This document shows, one piece after another, positions 27,401 to 42,400 of a DNA stretch of 64,000 bases. Below the pieces are notes generated by a model. The model had not been told where the DNA came from. It did not search any database and saw nothing but the letters and a program-made list of their open reading frames with translations. This stretch comes from Mactromeris polynyma (taxonomy: Eukaryota; Mollusca; Bivalvia; Venerida; Mactridae). The stretch is from the NCBI GenBank assembly GCA_032209605.1, contig JASFXZ010000026.1:7936001-8000000 (forward strand), read 5' to 3'. Every line of letters starts with the position of its first letter. Position 1 is the stretch's first letter. Position numbers and translations under genes: made by a program.

Positions 27401-30400
27401 TAGTTCTACCAATAACCACTACATGACCTGACTGTTAATGTGACATCCGTATTATTGATAAGTTATGTCTTTGCATGTGAAAACATTGTCTTATCTAGAT
27501 ACCTACAACCTAGATACCTTTACCTGCAGCTTATGGAGGAGTGATGCACAAGTATTCATATCAGTAACTACAAAAGCTGGAAAGCTAACATTAGTATCAA
27601 ATACAGAAATAAAGCGTGCACATTACCATGAGCAATGTATGATGTGTAGTTTTGTTGAAGATGAATAGCTTCATTGATGTCATTAAACCCTTGTTTTGAT
27701 CCAAATACAATGCTGTATTCAACAATTTCACTTTCTTCATCAGTAAATCCAAACCAGACACATTCAACGGGAGAATGACTCTGAAGTGTGTAACATGCTG
27801 CTTTATAATAAATAATCCAATACAAAAAAACACAACATAGTTCAATATATTTATTATAGTATATATATTGATAAACCTTTCTACTGTATATGATAAATAA
27901 ACACGTTCCCCACTGATTGTAACTCAATCAAACTAACCATAGTGTAATGGTTATTTGTAGCAAGAGTGAAAGATACTTACTGAATATAATTAAGGTCATA
28001 GACATCAAAACTCGAAAGCTCAACCCAAGCATACATTTGAATAAATTGCACCGTCCCAAAATGAAGTTGAATTTATTGTATATCGTATGAAGAAATACAG
28101 ATATAGTTTAACAAAATACTCAAAACATATATATTTATGTGTCATTTAATATTACGGTTTCTACCTTGATACTTATCTTACCTAACTAAATTGTAATTCG
28201 CATTGGCAAGCACTCACTTAAATTGACCTGTTTACACTTTTATTATTTCATAAAGTCTCTTCGTTATGCTGAAATAAATGTACATATTTTGGAATGTATT
28301 TGTTCATTTAATGCCACTTTGAAACTATTTTTCATACGATTTTTGAATGCAAAGTTGAATAAAGTTTGCTACATTTCGCAAATACTACAATACATCCTTT
28401 ACTATTTTATACCTGAACAAAAAATGGGCATAAAATTGTTCCAGCATTTGGTTCTGTTATATCCTGTACTAAAGCAGCGGCAAACACAGTCGTTTCAAGT
28501 TCTGCTTTGTTTTTGACATTTAAGGATACAATGTTTGGCTTTCCTACAATTAAATAAATGAATATTTCTTATTACTTCTACTGATCTCAGTAGAATGCTT
28601 TTGCTTATTATCCACTGTTTAGAAAGGCATATGAAATTAACTCACTTATAATAACCCTGCCAAATCTACTAGAACGAAGAATAAATGGGGATTGTCATAA
28701 TTATCAGAAATATGAAATTTACCAACTTGAAATAGTTTTTGCAATGACATAATTGGTTGTCCAAGTGGGCTACATATTGCTTAAATAAAGATACAGCTTT
28801 TCATGTAATACTGACAGGACAATAGTTCAAAGTGATTTGTTCATGCCTTTTTAGCAACACCCTATCGAATTCCATATGAACGTTCTACATAACTCGACAT
28901 ATCGTACAGTTGCAACACCTCTCCCCACAATATACGTGAAAAAAGTCACCAACATCACTTGCCAATAAAAAGTCTTAGTTATATGTAAGCAAAAAGACGA
29001 GTGTAAAATTTACATACCAGGTTGAATGATTTTGACATTTCCTTCAGTAATATCACCTGTTAAATCTGGTGTCACATTTACATTAGTCATTGAACAATAA
29101 TCCTCGCTGTATGGGTAAGTACCAACAGAAAATACTGTAGATTTGATGTTATCATTAACACCATCATTCAGTATTTCATCATCATTATAAGACCACTGTC
29201 CAGTAATCCAATCATCAAGCTGGTACACTGTCTCTATCTGTTTGGGTTCTTCAACAGAGCCAATTATGTGAGTGTAGATAATACACTATCATAAATGTAA
29301 ACATAAGGTTGAGACACAATGTTTCTTAAATTCAAAATTCATAAACACCATATACAATCCTTGCAACGGCCCCAACATAGAACAAAACATCACAAAACAA
29401 CATAGACTGCACAATGGATAGGACTATGGGCCTTCATCATATTACAAATTAATGCTATCAAATATAATATAAAATCCTACTGCATTCTTCCCAAGTCTTG
29501 AATTAAGCATGGTTACTAAAACGGCATTAAGGCCAAACAGCGTAAAATATCATTGTGAATCAAGAGGTCTTAACTTCTTAGCTAGACAATGTTTTATTGT
29601 TGAAGCACCTGTCTACCTCAATATACGGATGACATTTCATGGCTATTACTTGCCTATTTATGTAAACATGTGGTGGTGTTGTATCAGTCACAATACCATC
29701 AGTGGTAGCCTGTAGAACATTGCCAGCATTTGTTATAACACGAAGTGTTGTGTAATAAGTACTTGCAGGATTAAGATCAATGGACATATGTGCCAAACCA
29801 GAACTAGAGAACCCTGTAGAAATGAAACAGACTTAAAACACGTTAAAATTTAAACTAGTTATAATTAGATAAGTACTGACAAAATTGTTTTTTTAATATG
29901 CACTAAAGATTTCATCGACTACTAAATAAAATCTTTATAAATGATTTAAGTTAACTTTATAAATCCGGCACTCTACAGGTTTGTTCGGTTACTAAGCAAA
30001 TGATAAAGAGTTGTCAGATACAAATGTACACTTAGAGAGTACAAAATGACGAATATAGTAATTTAATCAATCATCACAGACTCACAACATTCCATTCTGA
30101 AATTTAAACCAGACATTGATATAACTATATTGACATTGCAATTTTGTCAACACACATACTATTTGCACACTTACTTGAACCATCTTTAAACTATGATCAA
30201 TATACAAAGAGTTTAAGAAACAGTCTGGTCCATATATCAAATAATTGTACATTCATCGATGTGCATGCATGCTCTCTTATATTATTGACACAAATATATT
30301 ACCATGTCCAGCGTCATCATACTCTTCCTCATGTTGTATGGCATACTCTATATATGGTTGAACATCTTCTCCCCCAGGTGATGTTCCTATTGCCCAGTCA

Positions 30401-33400
30401 TATCCTTTAAGCCCATGTAAACTGCTCTCAAAGTCCATAAACTTAATTGTTGCGGTATGGCTATCTGCTTGGTAATCCAGATCATCATCGAATGTGTCAT
30501 ACGGTCCGTCGTAACTTATACCTGTCAATGATAAATTGAAGCGACTATTGAAGCCTGCTATTGCAATACTACTGTTGTTATTGAAAGGTCTATTGCAATA
30601 TCAATACCATTGGTGAAAGGACTACTGACATTGTTGCAAGGTATATTGCACTACTACTGGTTTTGTTGAAAGGACTATTGCGACACTACTGGTATTAATA
30701 GATCGATGATTAATACAAGTGACTATTGAAGCCTGCTATTGCAATACTACTGGTGTTATTGAAAGGTCTATCGAATACCACAACCGTTGGTGAAAGGACT
30801 ATTGCAATACTACTAGTGTTGTTGAAAGGACTTTTGCAATATTACTGGTGTTGTTGAAAGGTATTTTGCAATACTACTGGTGTTGTTGAAATAACTTTTG
30901 CCATACTACAATGTACTGGTGTTGTTCAAAGGACTACTGTAATAATACTGGTGTTGTTCAAATGATTACTGTTGTACTACTGGTAGTTTTCAACAGACTA
31001 TTGCAATACTACTGGTATTGTTGAAAGGACTACTGTAATACAACTGGTGTTGTTGAAAGGACTACTGCAATACTACTTGTGTCGTTGAAAGGTCTTAATA
31101 CCTTAAAGATAAATTTAACTTGACATCTTATATATAAAACAGATGAATTCTGACAAACATTCACACAAATTTGCTCAAATAATGATAAATACTGTTGTCA
31201 GTTGACAACGTAATGATATCATGTGAACAAAGCTATACAATCTACAAACTTAGACTACATATCATGTCTCATGTCCAAGGAAGCCTAACATGTGATAAGC
31301 TTTTTGTAAAACAGAGCTCAATTGGTTGTTTTTAGCGCAGTCCTAAAAATTACCAATGGCAAGGCGGCATTCTAAGACTGGTTTCATGACACAGTTAAAT
31401 AACACTGTGCCATTGCAGCTTAGCTGCAGAAGAACACATGTGTGTACTGGTTGAAAAGCCAGAAACAGTCATAAAGTCGATAAACATCAGTATATCAGTG
31501 GCATAAGCCTGACAACAGGCTTCAATAAAATAAAAGGAGTACACAAACCAGTAACATCTTCAGGTACGACTATTATTGGTGTTGATACAGCCACATTGCT
31601 CCATAATCCAGCACCATTTTGAACTCGAGCAGCAACATAATAAATAGGATGGTTCAGAGACAATTCTGTGTCAGACAAACTAACATGTAGGTAGGTGTTA
31701 GTATCAACATTCCCAATTTGTATCCAGTCCAAAACGTCTGTATCACCTGCAGACAATTGATTAATAAAAATATATTTATCAGATAAATATATACACAGTA
31801 CATTACGGAAACTCTGCCAGTTGACAGTTTTGCTTGTTGCAATACCAGAATGCATGAATGCCTTGTTTCCCAATCCATATTTTAATTTTGCAAAAAACGT
31901 GTTTTGTGTTACCTAATCATGTACAAAACATGTAACTTATATAAAAAAAATGTTTTAAATGTTCGTACATTGATTGTTTACTACATGCTTTCTTGCCATT
32001 CTGCAATGTCAAAAGTTCACTGTTACATTTGTTTTGTTTACGTTAAACATGTACCTTTTATAAGAGCTGATATGTGTAAAATAATATATCGAGCAATACG
32101 TGCTGTACTCAGTACTGTCAGAAAATACAAAAAAGTCCATTCAATTTAAAATACCGGTAGTTGAATTCTAATTTTATCTAGCAAAATAAAGGTGTTCATT
32201 AACACAAAAGCTTGTAGATAACACATACACCAAGGAATGTTCGGCTTAGCACTAACAGATGAAAACACTTTTAAACTCATGTACATGTTGTATTCACAAC
32301 AGCAATATACAATTATGCAATAAACCAGAATGTTAGAAGTTTACTAAACTAAAATCTTTAAGGATAAAGCTGTTTAGAGTACCGGAAAATACACATACCT
32401 GGTGATGTTCCCACAGACAGTTGAACTGTGCTGATTCCTGATTCGGGGTCATTGGATATCCACGATACTTTTATACCATTATGATCAGATTGCCAGACAA
32501 ACCCTTCAACATTCTCTTCTACTCCACTCAATACACCAACATAGAATGTACGCATCTACATGTTTGAAATAATTTCAATGAATGAACATGTAATATAGGA
32601 TGGAATTTATCATAAACAAAAGTGTGAAATAGTCACTTTATACGTATGTCACGCAGAGATTCATAACAACAAGTTGTATTCATAATGAGTGGCTGACGTC
32701 TCCTGCTAATACACATCGATAATAGGTTTGGTGGGGATCCGACAAAGGCAAACAGAAACTGACAGAGCAAATGTAGCGCTAGTCTGGTAATTGAAAGACA
32801 TTAACTCCTGTGTGTAGGTGAAAAGACATGGCCAAGATGGCATAATCATTATTAATGCTAAAGAGTGTGGACAACTTTCTATCCAAGAATGAAAGAATTG
32901 CCAATTTAATTAAGTTTTGGATTCATGTCTCTTGGTACAGTACAGTTTGACAAATAAGACCACCTGTCATTCTATAACGAGCACATTATTTACACACATA
33001 TTTCTATTAGACAGTGCATTGATGACATGCAATAAACGAAATTACCACTGGTGGAGTGACGTCTACAAGCACACCATTTGTGTCAACCGTTGACATAAGG
33101 CCAGCCCAGTTTCCAACTGTCATTCTGACATAATAAATATGTCCTCCAGTTAAAGGACTCGTTAAGTCAGTCAATGAATACTCATTGCGGTTGATGTCAA
33201 TGGTAAGCCAATCTTCTCTCGTACCTACAATATTAAATATAAACACATACTCATGCACGTACCACAAGGTATGACTGAAAAGAGGGAAAGGCGGTTCCCA
33301 GGCATAATAATTGATGCCATACTCTCAAATTATTTACAACATCTGCATTAAGGGCCTCCATAGGAACATCTGCTTGTATTCATGTTTTGCTATATGTATT

Positions 33401-36400
33401 CATAATGTCTTTGATTGGAATAAAGTGTGTAAAGTAGCAATAGTATTTTGAGATTCCCTTCCGTAAGAATTGCAAACAAGAATGTATCATGAAAAACACA
33501 TCCTAAGCATGAATGGTATTTTTCATAAAAATGGATTTCATAAAAGTACATTTGTCTACAGACAAAGTGAAATAATAATTGTGATAATTAAAATAAGTCG
33601 ATGCATTTGTATATTTATTGCATTATATTCAGTTCAAACATATTTATTTTTTAAATCAATCTATATAACTTTCCATAACTGACTTATTGGTTGAACGCGT
33701 TTTATGAAAAATGAAGACTGTATAAGAATTCTACCGGTGGTAGTACTGAAACTGTTGACTGTGTGAGGTATTCTACCACTAGACCACAATGCCGCATAAT
33801 TATTTACCTGGATAAATCACATGTTTAACACCTTGCTGCAATTCATAAACTTGCAATTTGATGCTTTTGATATCTGATTCAGGATCGAAGAATTTAAAGT
33901 TCACCAGCAGTGCTGTAGTATTATACTGTAATTACAAATACATTTTTTATAAACTAAGCAATAATATATTGACCAGGTACCTAAGATTATAACTGTTACT
34001 TAGCACACAGAATGGAATTTTCTCAAATTTCAAAAAAGAATACTCAAATATCAGTAAGCTTCATACAAAATCAAGCACTGACACTGAAATCTCCACTCTC
34101 AGCAGAGTACATTTTGAATACTGAGCGCAGAGTAATGATACTAATCACTTGTCCAGGTATTCAAAACAGTTATACTGTCATGCTTACATTTTAATCTTGA
34201 TAACTGGTATCATATACTTGTATATAATGAAAGTGATCACATTTACATACCACACCGCCCAAATAAAATAATAACTTATTTTGATAGTTAAGACTATGGC
34301 TACTTAAAAACTAGGATGATATTTTTGATACACAAATATGTAAGTACAATTAAGCAACTAACCTGAAAGTTGATATCTGTACCGGCAAATAATCCATCAT
34401 TTATATACTGTATGGCAGGGGGAGTCAGATCAACAATAAAACCATTTGTTTCAGAGTCTATATCATTTAATGCTCCATTTGTTGCCTTCAGTTCTGATTT
34501 CACAATATCTCTATGTTGAAAATTGAAGTTCCTCCATTCTGCCATGTAATTAGTAAAGCCAAATATCTCCCATTTTTTGATCATCTCCCAAGGTTTGTCG
34601 AACCTTAATTATTAAGTACATTTTACTAGAAATTAAAAATATTAAATAATTATATAATACAACATATGTTTCACTTTATACATTAGTTTGAACACTTCTT
34701 TTCAAATAATACAAAAAAGTGTATGTTATACACTAAGTACTTTTATCTTTACGCGTTCTTACCTTAATCTCCATACACGTACAGCGTATTCCCGAATGCC
34801 TGATTCAGGGTCAAAGAAATTTCGCCACTGCAACTGTGCAGTTGATGGTGAAGAACTGAACTGTAGGTTGGTAAAATCTGCATCTTTACCATCGATAACA
34901 TCACCAAGCACTGGTTTGGTCAAGTCCACGCGAACTGCAAAGATGATACATGCAGTACTATTCACAACTTGTAAAAGCATACTGGGCATTACCAATATAA
35001 GAAAAAGTGCAGTGCACAAGTAATACGCCGATCATAACTCTAGAAACACAGATATTTTTGGTGCCATTTCATACTTGCATGTTGTATGTTAAATGAAGCC
35101 GTTATAACAAATAAATATCGTACATCCCTTTTATACAATGTAACAAGCCAAATGGTATAGCTATAAGAAATGTTAAAACTTCCTCTGACAGACTTATGAC
35201 GGATTTACAACATAAGTGTACGTAAGAAATCATGATAAAACGGGCCCATGTATTTTATATGGTTTGTTGTAAATATAATACTTAAAATCATAAGCTTTTC
35301 ATTAACACTTTTATGATGTTAGCATGTAAAAAAAAAAGTATATACCTCCATCTGATACAATTGAAATATTTAATTGATTTATGCCACCGTTGTATGCCCA
35401 TAACACAATATAATACACATTATCATGACTCAAAACATTTGTCTCATTCAGTCGGATGCAGTACTGATATGTAGTCTTTTTTATATCTTTCAAATCTGCA
35501 ACATCTACAGCCCCAGGAGAAGTTCCAGCACCGATCGCATAAGATGTAATACCACTTTGTGGGTCATAAAAGTCCTTCCAATTTGCACATATCTATGTAA
35601 TAGGAAAATTAATTTTATAGTAATGGTAAATTCCTATGATTTATTTAACAATTAAAATTAATTGTTAACTCACAAAAGACAATAAGCAGTGAAAACGTTA
35701 CAACCTCTCTTCAACATCATTATCAGTCTTCCAGTAGAAAACCTTTACCACCAATTGGATATCTTAAAGAATAGCTAAATCTGCATCTCCAAAAGGGTGA
35801 TGCTTACGAGAGATGACACTGTACGTTCAAATTTATGCATTATAATGTATCCAGAAATAGGAAAATAACACAAATTGCACAACACAATGCTGTAAATGAT
35901 GTAGGACAATTATATACCCGGTCTGAATAGTTTGTGTACTGCAAATCTTCACTAATAATCGTTCCGTCATTTAATTCTCCAGCCAGTGGTGGGGATGAGT
36001 CGACAAGTATGGCCTGGTCAGATTGCCTGACTGTATACAGTTGTACTGAAATATAAAAATATCAACATTCCTTTTTTTGTTGGGAGTCGTGTGTTGTTTT
36101 CAACAGTATTTAGGTAATGTTCTTTCAAAAAATGACAACTTGCCCTGAATGACACAACTTTGAGTTTTTTCTAATTAACATAACATTGAATTCATTTGGA
36201 TTAATATAGTAGTGTTTTATTTTGATTGTTAAGTACAAAAAATGCAATGATTCCTTAGTCATTAAACATTTAGTTACTGTCCATATTCTGAAATAAAGTC
36301 ATGTTAGCCAATACAATATTAAGTTATGAATGTCAAAGCAAGTGTCTGACAGCTGAACTGTGTTTGTCTAGTTCAAAATCTGCAAGTTGTAAAATGGACT

Positions 36401-39400
36401 AGAATGTAGCCAAAGCCATCTTAATTCGTCTTAAGTAGCCAGTCCAGATAACAATATAATAAATTAATATGTTTACCATTGTTTGTAACTCGGAGTCTTA
36501 TCCAAGTTGGAATTCCATCAGGGATTTGAAATTGAACTGATATTGTCGGTGACTCTGATAGCACTATCCAATTTCTAATCATACAGTCTCTTGTTGTCTT
36601 ACCAAGGCATAACTCACTTTTGGCAATATCAGATTCTGGATCGCTGTAGGAATCATAAAATGTACGTTTTTAATACGTTATTCCGACATTTTGTTCACAC
36701 AGATTTGTGTACAATCTTTTTATAAGGATCATGTTAAAACAAAAGAAAATGTCATCTATAGCAAAAGTCAAAAGTCATATTTGTTCATGGATGCTGAACT
36801 TATCGTGTGCACAAACAGACTTTGACCAACTGCATTAAAAGTTGAAACTCAATTTATTAAAGTTATAAAAGTTACACAACATAGTCAACACATTTGAGAC
36901 AATTTGGTGGTTTGACCTTCTTTGTTGAAGAATTTGTCAAAATTGATACAAACTGCTACTTACCACACTGACTACTTCTGCAATATGTCAACGCATAATA
37001 TATAGGTTTAATTTCATGCATGATATCAACCTAATCATTTCAGATTGCACTTACCTCGAGTTATGTTGCACGGATAGTACTAATTCATTTTCGTTGTATT
37101 TGATGTCAAATATTTCATGTATGATGGGTTCACTTATATCAATAATGTAAGGAGTAGAATGGCAAACAGTTATAGCATGTGGACCACCATAATCAACCTT
37201 GTTCAGTGCTCGTACTGTGATGTAGTAACGACCGGCTGAAAAAAACACGATCAGCTTCTTTGGAAACGGTGCATATATTCAAATGTGGCATGCTTGATGA
37301 ACATGGACCTTCTGTTGTAGTTGATGTATGCCATACATCTTGAGTTATGTTGCGTTGGAAGTAACACGAGAAATTTCTTACAAGACAAACTACTTCATAT
37401 CAAGGTTTTAGGGCAAACCAAATGCAAATGAGTTTTGATAAGGAAACACTTTCATTAGTTTATCACCAAGTTCTCGACAGATTAATTGTGAATTGAAATC
37501 CTGAACTATAATACATTTTGAAATATTCCCACATTTTAAAAATTAAATATTGCATTTTTTACTGTTATTATTATTGACCACATATTATATTCACATATAC
37601 AATATATGTCAATGATGCAACATACAAGGACATAGCAAAGGACATATCGCTACAAAAACATGCTGATGGGAAGATTTGTAAATGTCAGAATAATCTGTCC
37701 AGAGATTGAGGGGTGAATGCGAAATTAGTCTATCTGCATGTAAATAAAGACGCATACTATTTTGCATGCGTTCACACCTCAAGCTATTCCTAACATTACA
37801 AGGACATTACTCACATTCAAGTGGGAATGTACCCATGCTTGATGACCCTGTGATGGTAGATTTATGTGTCCACTGTGAAGAATGCAGTAAATGTCTATGT
37901 GGGTCATGATGCGGATGGATCAAGTCCTCACATACAACCTTCCCTACAGACATTGTATACGCTAGAATTCCAGTTTCATTGTCACGGAAACCGTCCCAGT
38001 TTCCTATACAAAGTATCAAATGATACAATATCAATAACAATTACAACAAACACCCGGTCATTGATTCAAAATATTAACATTTACTTGAACACTACATATA
38101 TTGAATACACTTGAATGCTTTTCTAATTGGTCACTGTTTACGTTACGTTGTCATGTTTAACACAATAAATACATCTCACCAAAAATGTGCTTTGTAAGAT
38201 TTCTATCAAAATTATCGGATGTCCTCCCTGTAATGGGCTTTTCAGTAGAATGCAAATATTTTGTTTGTAATGGTCAAACAATTCTCAAGCAATATTCATT
38301 GGAAAACCAAACATTTAAATACAAATAGGGCCAGAACTCCTCCAAACATTGACAGATTGTAACGGAAATCAAACTTGACCCGTATTTCATGCCTATGTGC
38401 CCAATATCAATTGAATACATTCATCATATTTAGAGTCATTTATCTGATACCATTTTTGTAAGTACAAACTAGGCCAAAACACCTACAAAATTGGCAGGTT
38501 GTAACTTTCTCTGTCGAACTTGCCCATTAAACAGTCATACATTAAACAAAATTATGACAGTAATTCATATCCATATGAATATAAACAGAGAACAGTACCA
38601 GCGATGTAATACACATTTCTAGAATATCGCATATCTAGGAGTGGCACATCACCATTGAATACCGTTGCCGACCCTTCTCCATCAATCAGGCTCCTATAAT
38701 GAAAAGAAAAATAACATTGCTATTAGTCAAACAATCCTAAAAGTGACACTTGACATCAAATTATTGAGTTTAAAGGTAACATAATATGTGCAATGGTATG
38801 ATGTAACACCTTCTGCCGGTGATTACCCCATGGTACTATGCCCAAAACAAGCTTCCTGGTGAAACAGTTATTAATCAACAATAAGTTATCCCATTATGTA
38901 AACAAATGTTGGAGCAAACCATCACGTAAAGTGTCAAATGATTCATTCACGTAACAACTAGCCTAGTCATAAATAACAAACTACTGTTGTGCCATGTACT
39001 CACCTATGATTGAGAATGTTTTTATTTACACCAACACAATACCGTCTGAGGTCTGGTCGATCAGGAGGTAATAGTTGCTCACAATTTTGATATTCCATCT
39101 GGTCAAAGCTGACATTTGAAACTGGCCCTGCAATTGGAATATAATTTCAAGTCACAGTACCATTGACCAACGGAAATTGGCATATATTGTCTTAGGTCCC
39201 TAATTATCGGCAGAATTTAAAAAGTCAGGTCAGTCATGTTAATAAAATACATATACGTGTTACATTGACTCTACCTTATCATGGTGATGACGCTTTAAAT
39301 GGCACCAAGGATTCTTAAAAACAATTATGTAAAGGGCAGCATGTCCATTGATACATTAGTTTGTCCAGGTAAACATGCTAAATGCTATTGATACGTCCCT

Positions 39401-42400
39401 TTTAGACTTTTGTAGTTTTTCTTATTCTAAAAACATTGAATGTCAAAATCAGCACTCAAGTAACAAGTGTTTTTACCTGGTTCTGGTTCAATTAGATCAA
39501 CCAACAAACCCTTGCTTGAGAGAATAGCTCTATACCCAAGTGCATTAGTTAGATCCAAATTGTAGTAATACAGAAAATTGTGCTGCAGATTCATGTTGTC
39601 AAATGCAAAGTCTTGTATAAGTCCTGTACCATGTCGTTCAAAGTAATAAAATAAACTTATCTGGAAAAGAAACATTTTTATAACATCAAATCCCTACCAA
39701 GCAAAGTAATAAAATACACTGAAAATATAAACAGTGTTACAACATAAAAAAAAAACGAAAAAGTTTAAATCATAAGCTTTTCCATGACAAAATATTTTTT
39801 CGTGACAAAAAAAACATTTTCAGTGTTTTAAAGGTGTGTAACAAATACATTTATACAGTTTCATCTAATACCTTATATATTCAAATTAGACGTGCATTAT
39901 TATAGTGATTCCAATATTAAAGTGCAAAAGTAAACTACAAAATGACGTCACATCAGAATATTTTTACTTGAACGTACCCACCCCCAAAAATGAAATAAAG
40001 AACCCAAATTACACAACACAATCACATTCACCTTAGTTTAATTCAAACAAAAGCTCAAAAGTAAGCCATCAAAACGCTTCGGACAAAGCCGTTAGAAAAT
40101 CATTTGGCAATACTCGACGTCATAACCAATGTTACTAATACAGGTTCTGTCATGGAATATTCAATATAAAACAAATCAATATACATTATCATGATAATGC
40201 TATCAATGCTGAGGATAGGCGGTAACACTTTGAATAAATGTAACTATTATAAATGGTATTGCTTGTATGTATTCAAACACTTACTTAAATGCATGAAGTT
40301 CACATTTTCATATATTAAATACCAATATTCCGCAAGACTGGTCATCATGAATTGTCACATTAAACAACATCACAGGTAAACAAGTCAACCCATTTACATA
40401 TTTTAATGGTTTACACTTCATAATATTGTAAATGTATAAAATATTTCATGCTATTTAAGCTAGCGTTTTTTGCTGAAACTAAATGCACTGAAATGTACCT
40501 TGTTAGTTAAGGGTAAACAATGTTGGAATCAATATGAATTGAATCAATCCATCATTTAAAAAGTTATTATTTGGAAACCGACTTTTTCAGTACAAAATCG
40601 GCCATACAGGTAACTTCTCAAAATATTGGCAGATTGTAACAGAAATCAAACATGACCTGTATTGTATCCTCCTATGGTTATGTGTTGAAATGATTGATTC
40701 CTTTCAAGAGTTATTTTATTACCTCATCCAAAAATTGATGGTTTGTAACCAATATCAAACTTGACCTGTATTTTATTATCATATACGTATGTACCCAATA
40801 TGAATCAAATCCACAAATCCTGGCCTTCTGGAGTGTAATTTTAAGAATGTTGGTGTATTTCTGCAAACAACAATGACTTCAAAAATGTTCGCTTTATGAA
40901 AAATTTAAAAAATATTATTTATAAATTCATAAATAGTTCTATGTTTACAGTAGCCTTAAGTGACAAAACAGCTTACCACAGACAAAGATTCGTCGTAATC
41001 TTGGATTTCATGTAGAAGCTCACACGTTGGGTTTTCAGCATAGTCAAAGTTAAAACTAGTACAATGAGTGACAGATAAACATTGCTCTGCACACTTGCTG
41101 CCAGATGGTATATCAGTGTAGATAGAGACTGGGATGGACACTAATTTTCCCTCGCGCCCTTCAGAGAACTGTGACAATGGTTCATCTTCTGCAGATACAA
41201 CAACAAATGCATGGTCAGAACAAACTAAACCACTGATAGTCACAGAAAGATATGTTTTTACCAAAAAGTTTGTGATATTTTCCTTTCTTATTACATACAT
41301 GTAACAAAAGTTCAACCAAACGAGAAAAGGAGCCGTTTGAGGAAAGCTTAATTCACAATAAATGAGCTCCCCGTAAAGAATCATACTGTACTAAAATTGA
41401 AATGGTATCAAACATAAATAGGAAAATGTGGTGGGGTCATGAAATAACATTTAACAGCAGAGTATTTCGAATAAGCAAAATGCTTTTATTATATCCATCT
41501 TAAACTAGAACTATCGCAAATGTAATCCAGGCCCGCATGATGGCCTTGATACAGGCAATGTATTATACTGGAAAGGGGTGTAAATAAAATTTCTGAAGAA
41601 AACAAGATCTTGACCTCTAACCTCAAAGTCAATAGGGGTTAACTTCTAGTCATAACCAGGAGGCCTATCAAATTTGAGGACCATAGGCGAAAGTGTTCTT
41701 CAATTAATGAGCGGAATATGTTTTCATGTCAGGGTCATCGAAACCGTGACATCTGACTTCAAAATCAATAGGCATCATCTACTTGTAATAACCAGCAGGC
41801 ATATTAAGTTTGAGGACCATATTTGCCAAAGCGTTCTTGAGAGGAAAACAAAAAAAACTAACTGATGTGCACCAGCACTATGTTGAGGGGCTGTAATAAT
41901 TTTGTATATAATAAGCCGAGATTTAGAGTATGTACTGGTTACAACTTTCCTAATAGAGTATGTACTTCCATAACCTGAAAGCATTTTGATAGTTCATAAC
42001 TAGAAGCAGGAGTCTCTATAAGTTCTGTAATGGCGCAAACAATTTAGTCAGTGATAAATATATTAACAAAAGTACCTTGAATAATGTGCTTGTTTTCTTC
42101 AAGATCAATTGAAAACCATGATACAACTTGGTCTCCATACTGCCCTGGGCAATATCCAGCACCAACATATGCTTCAGTAATTACAGAGTCATCATAAGCT
42201 AGTACAGACGCTTTCAAAACATATGGATTACTGCTGGTCTGAAAGTTTCCTTGAACTCGGCCGGACGGAAGCGTAATGTCATAAGTTTCCAGTTTACATA
42301 AAACACTAGCTCGTGCGCCAGCACTGTTTTCAGCAAACATGGTGAAATATAACGGCACACCAGTAGGAAGGAATGTAGCATCCTGAAAGCATAATTCAAA

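Noticed and set aside
29650..29660. GC-AG intron at exon 35 (AG|GCAAGT)
   Set aside because: That donor leaves phase 2, and no acceptor of exon 36 fits; CAA|GTAATA four bases later joins exon 36 in frame.
40956..41384. A start codon with a hydrophobic leader before exon 19, as a possible new gene start
   Set aside because: The hydrophobic stretch lies upstream of the acceptor TCTGCAG, and exons 18 and 19 join in phase, so it is intron.
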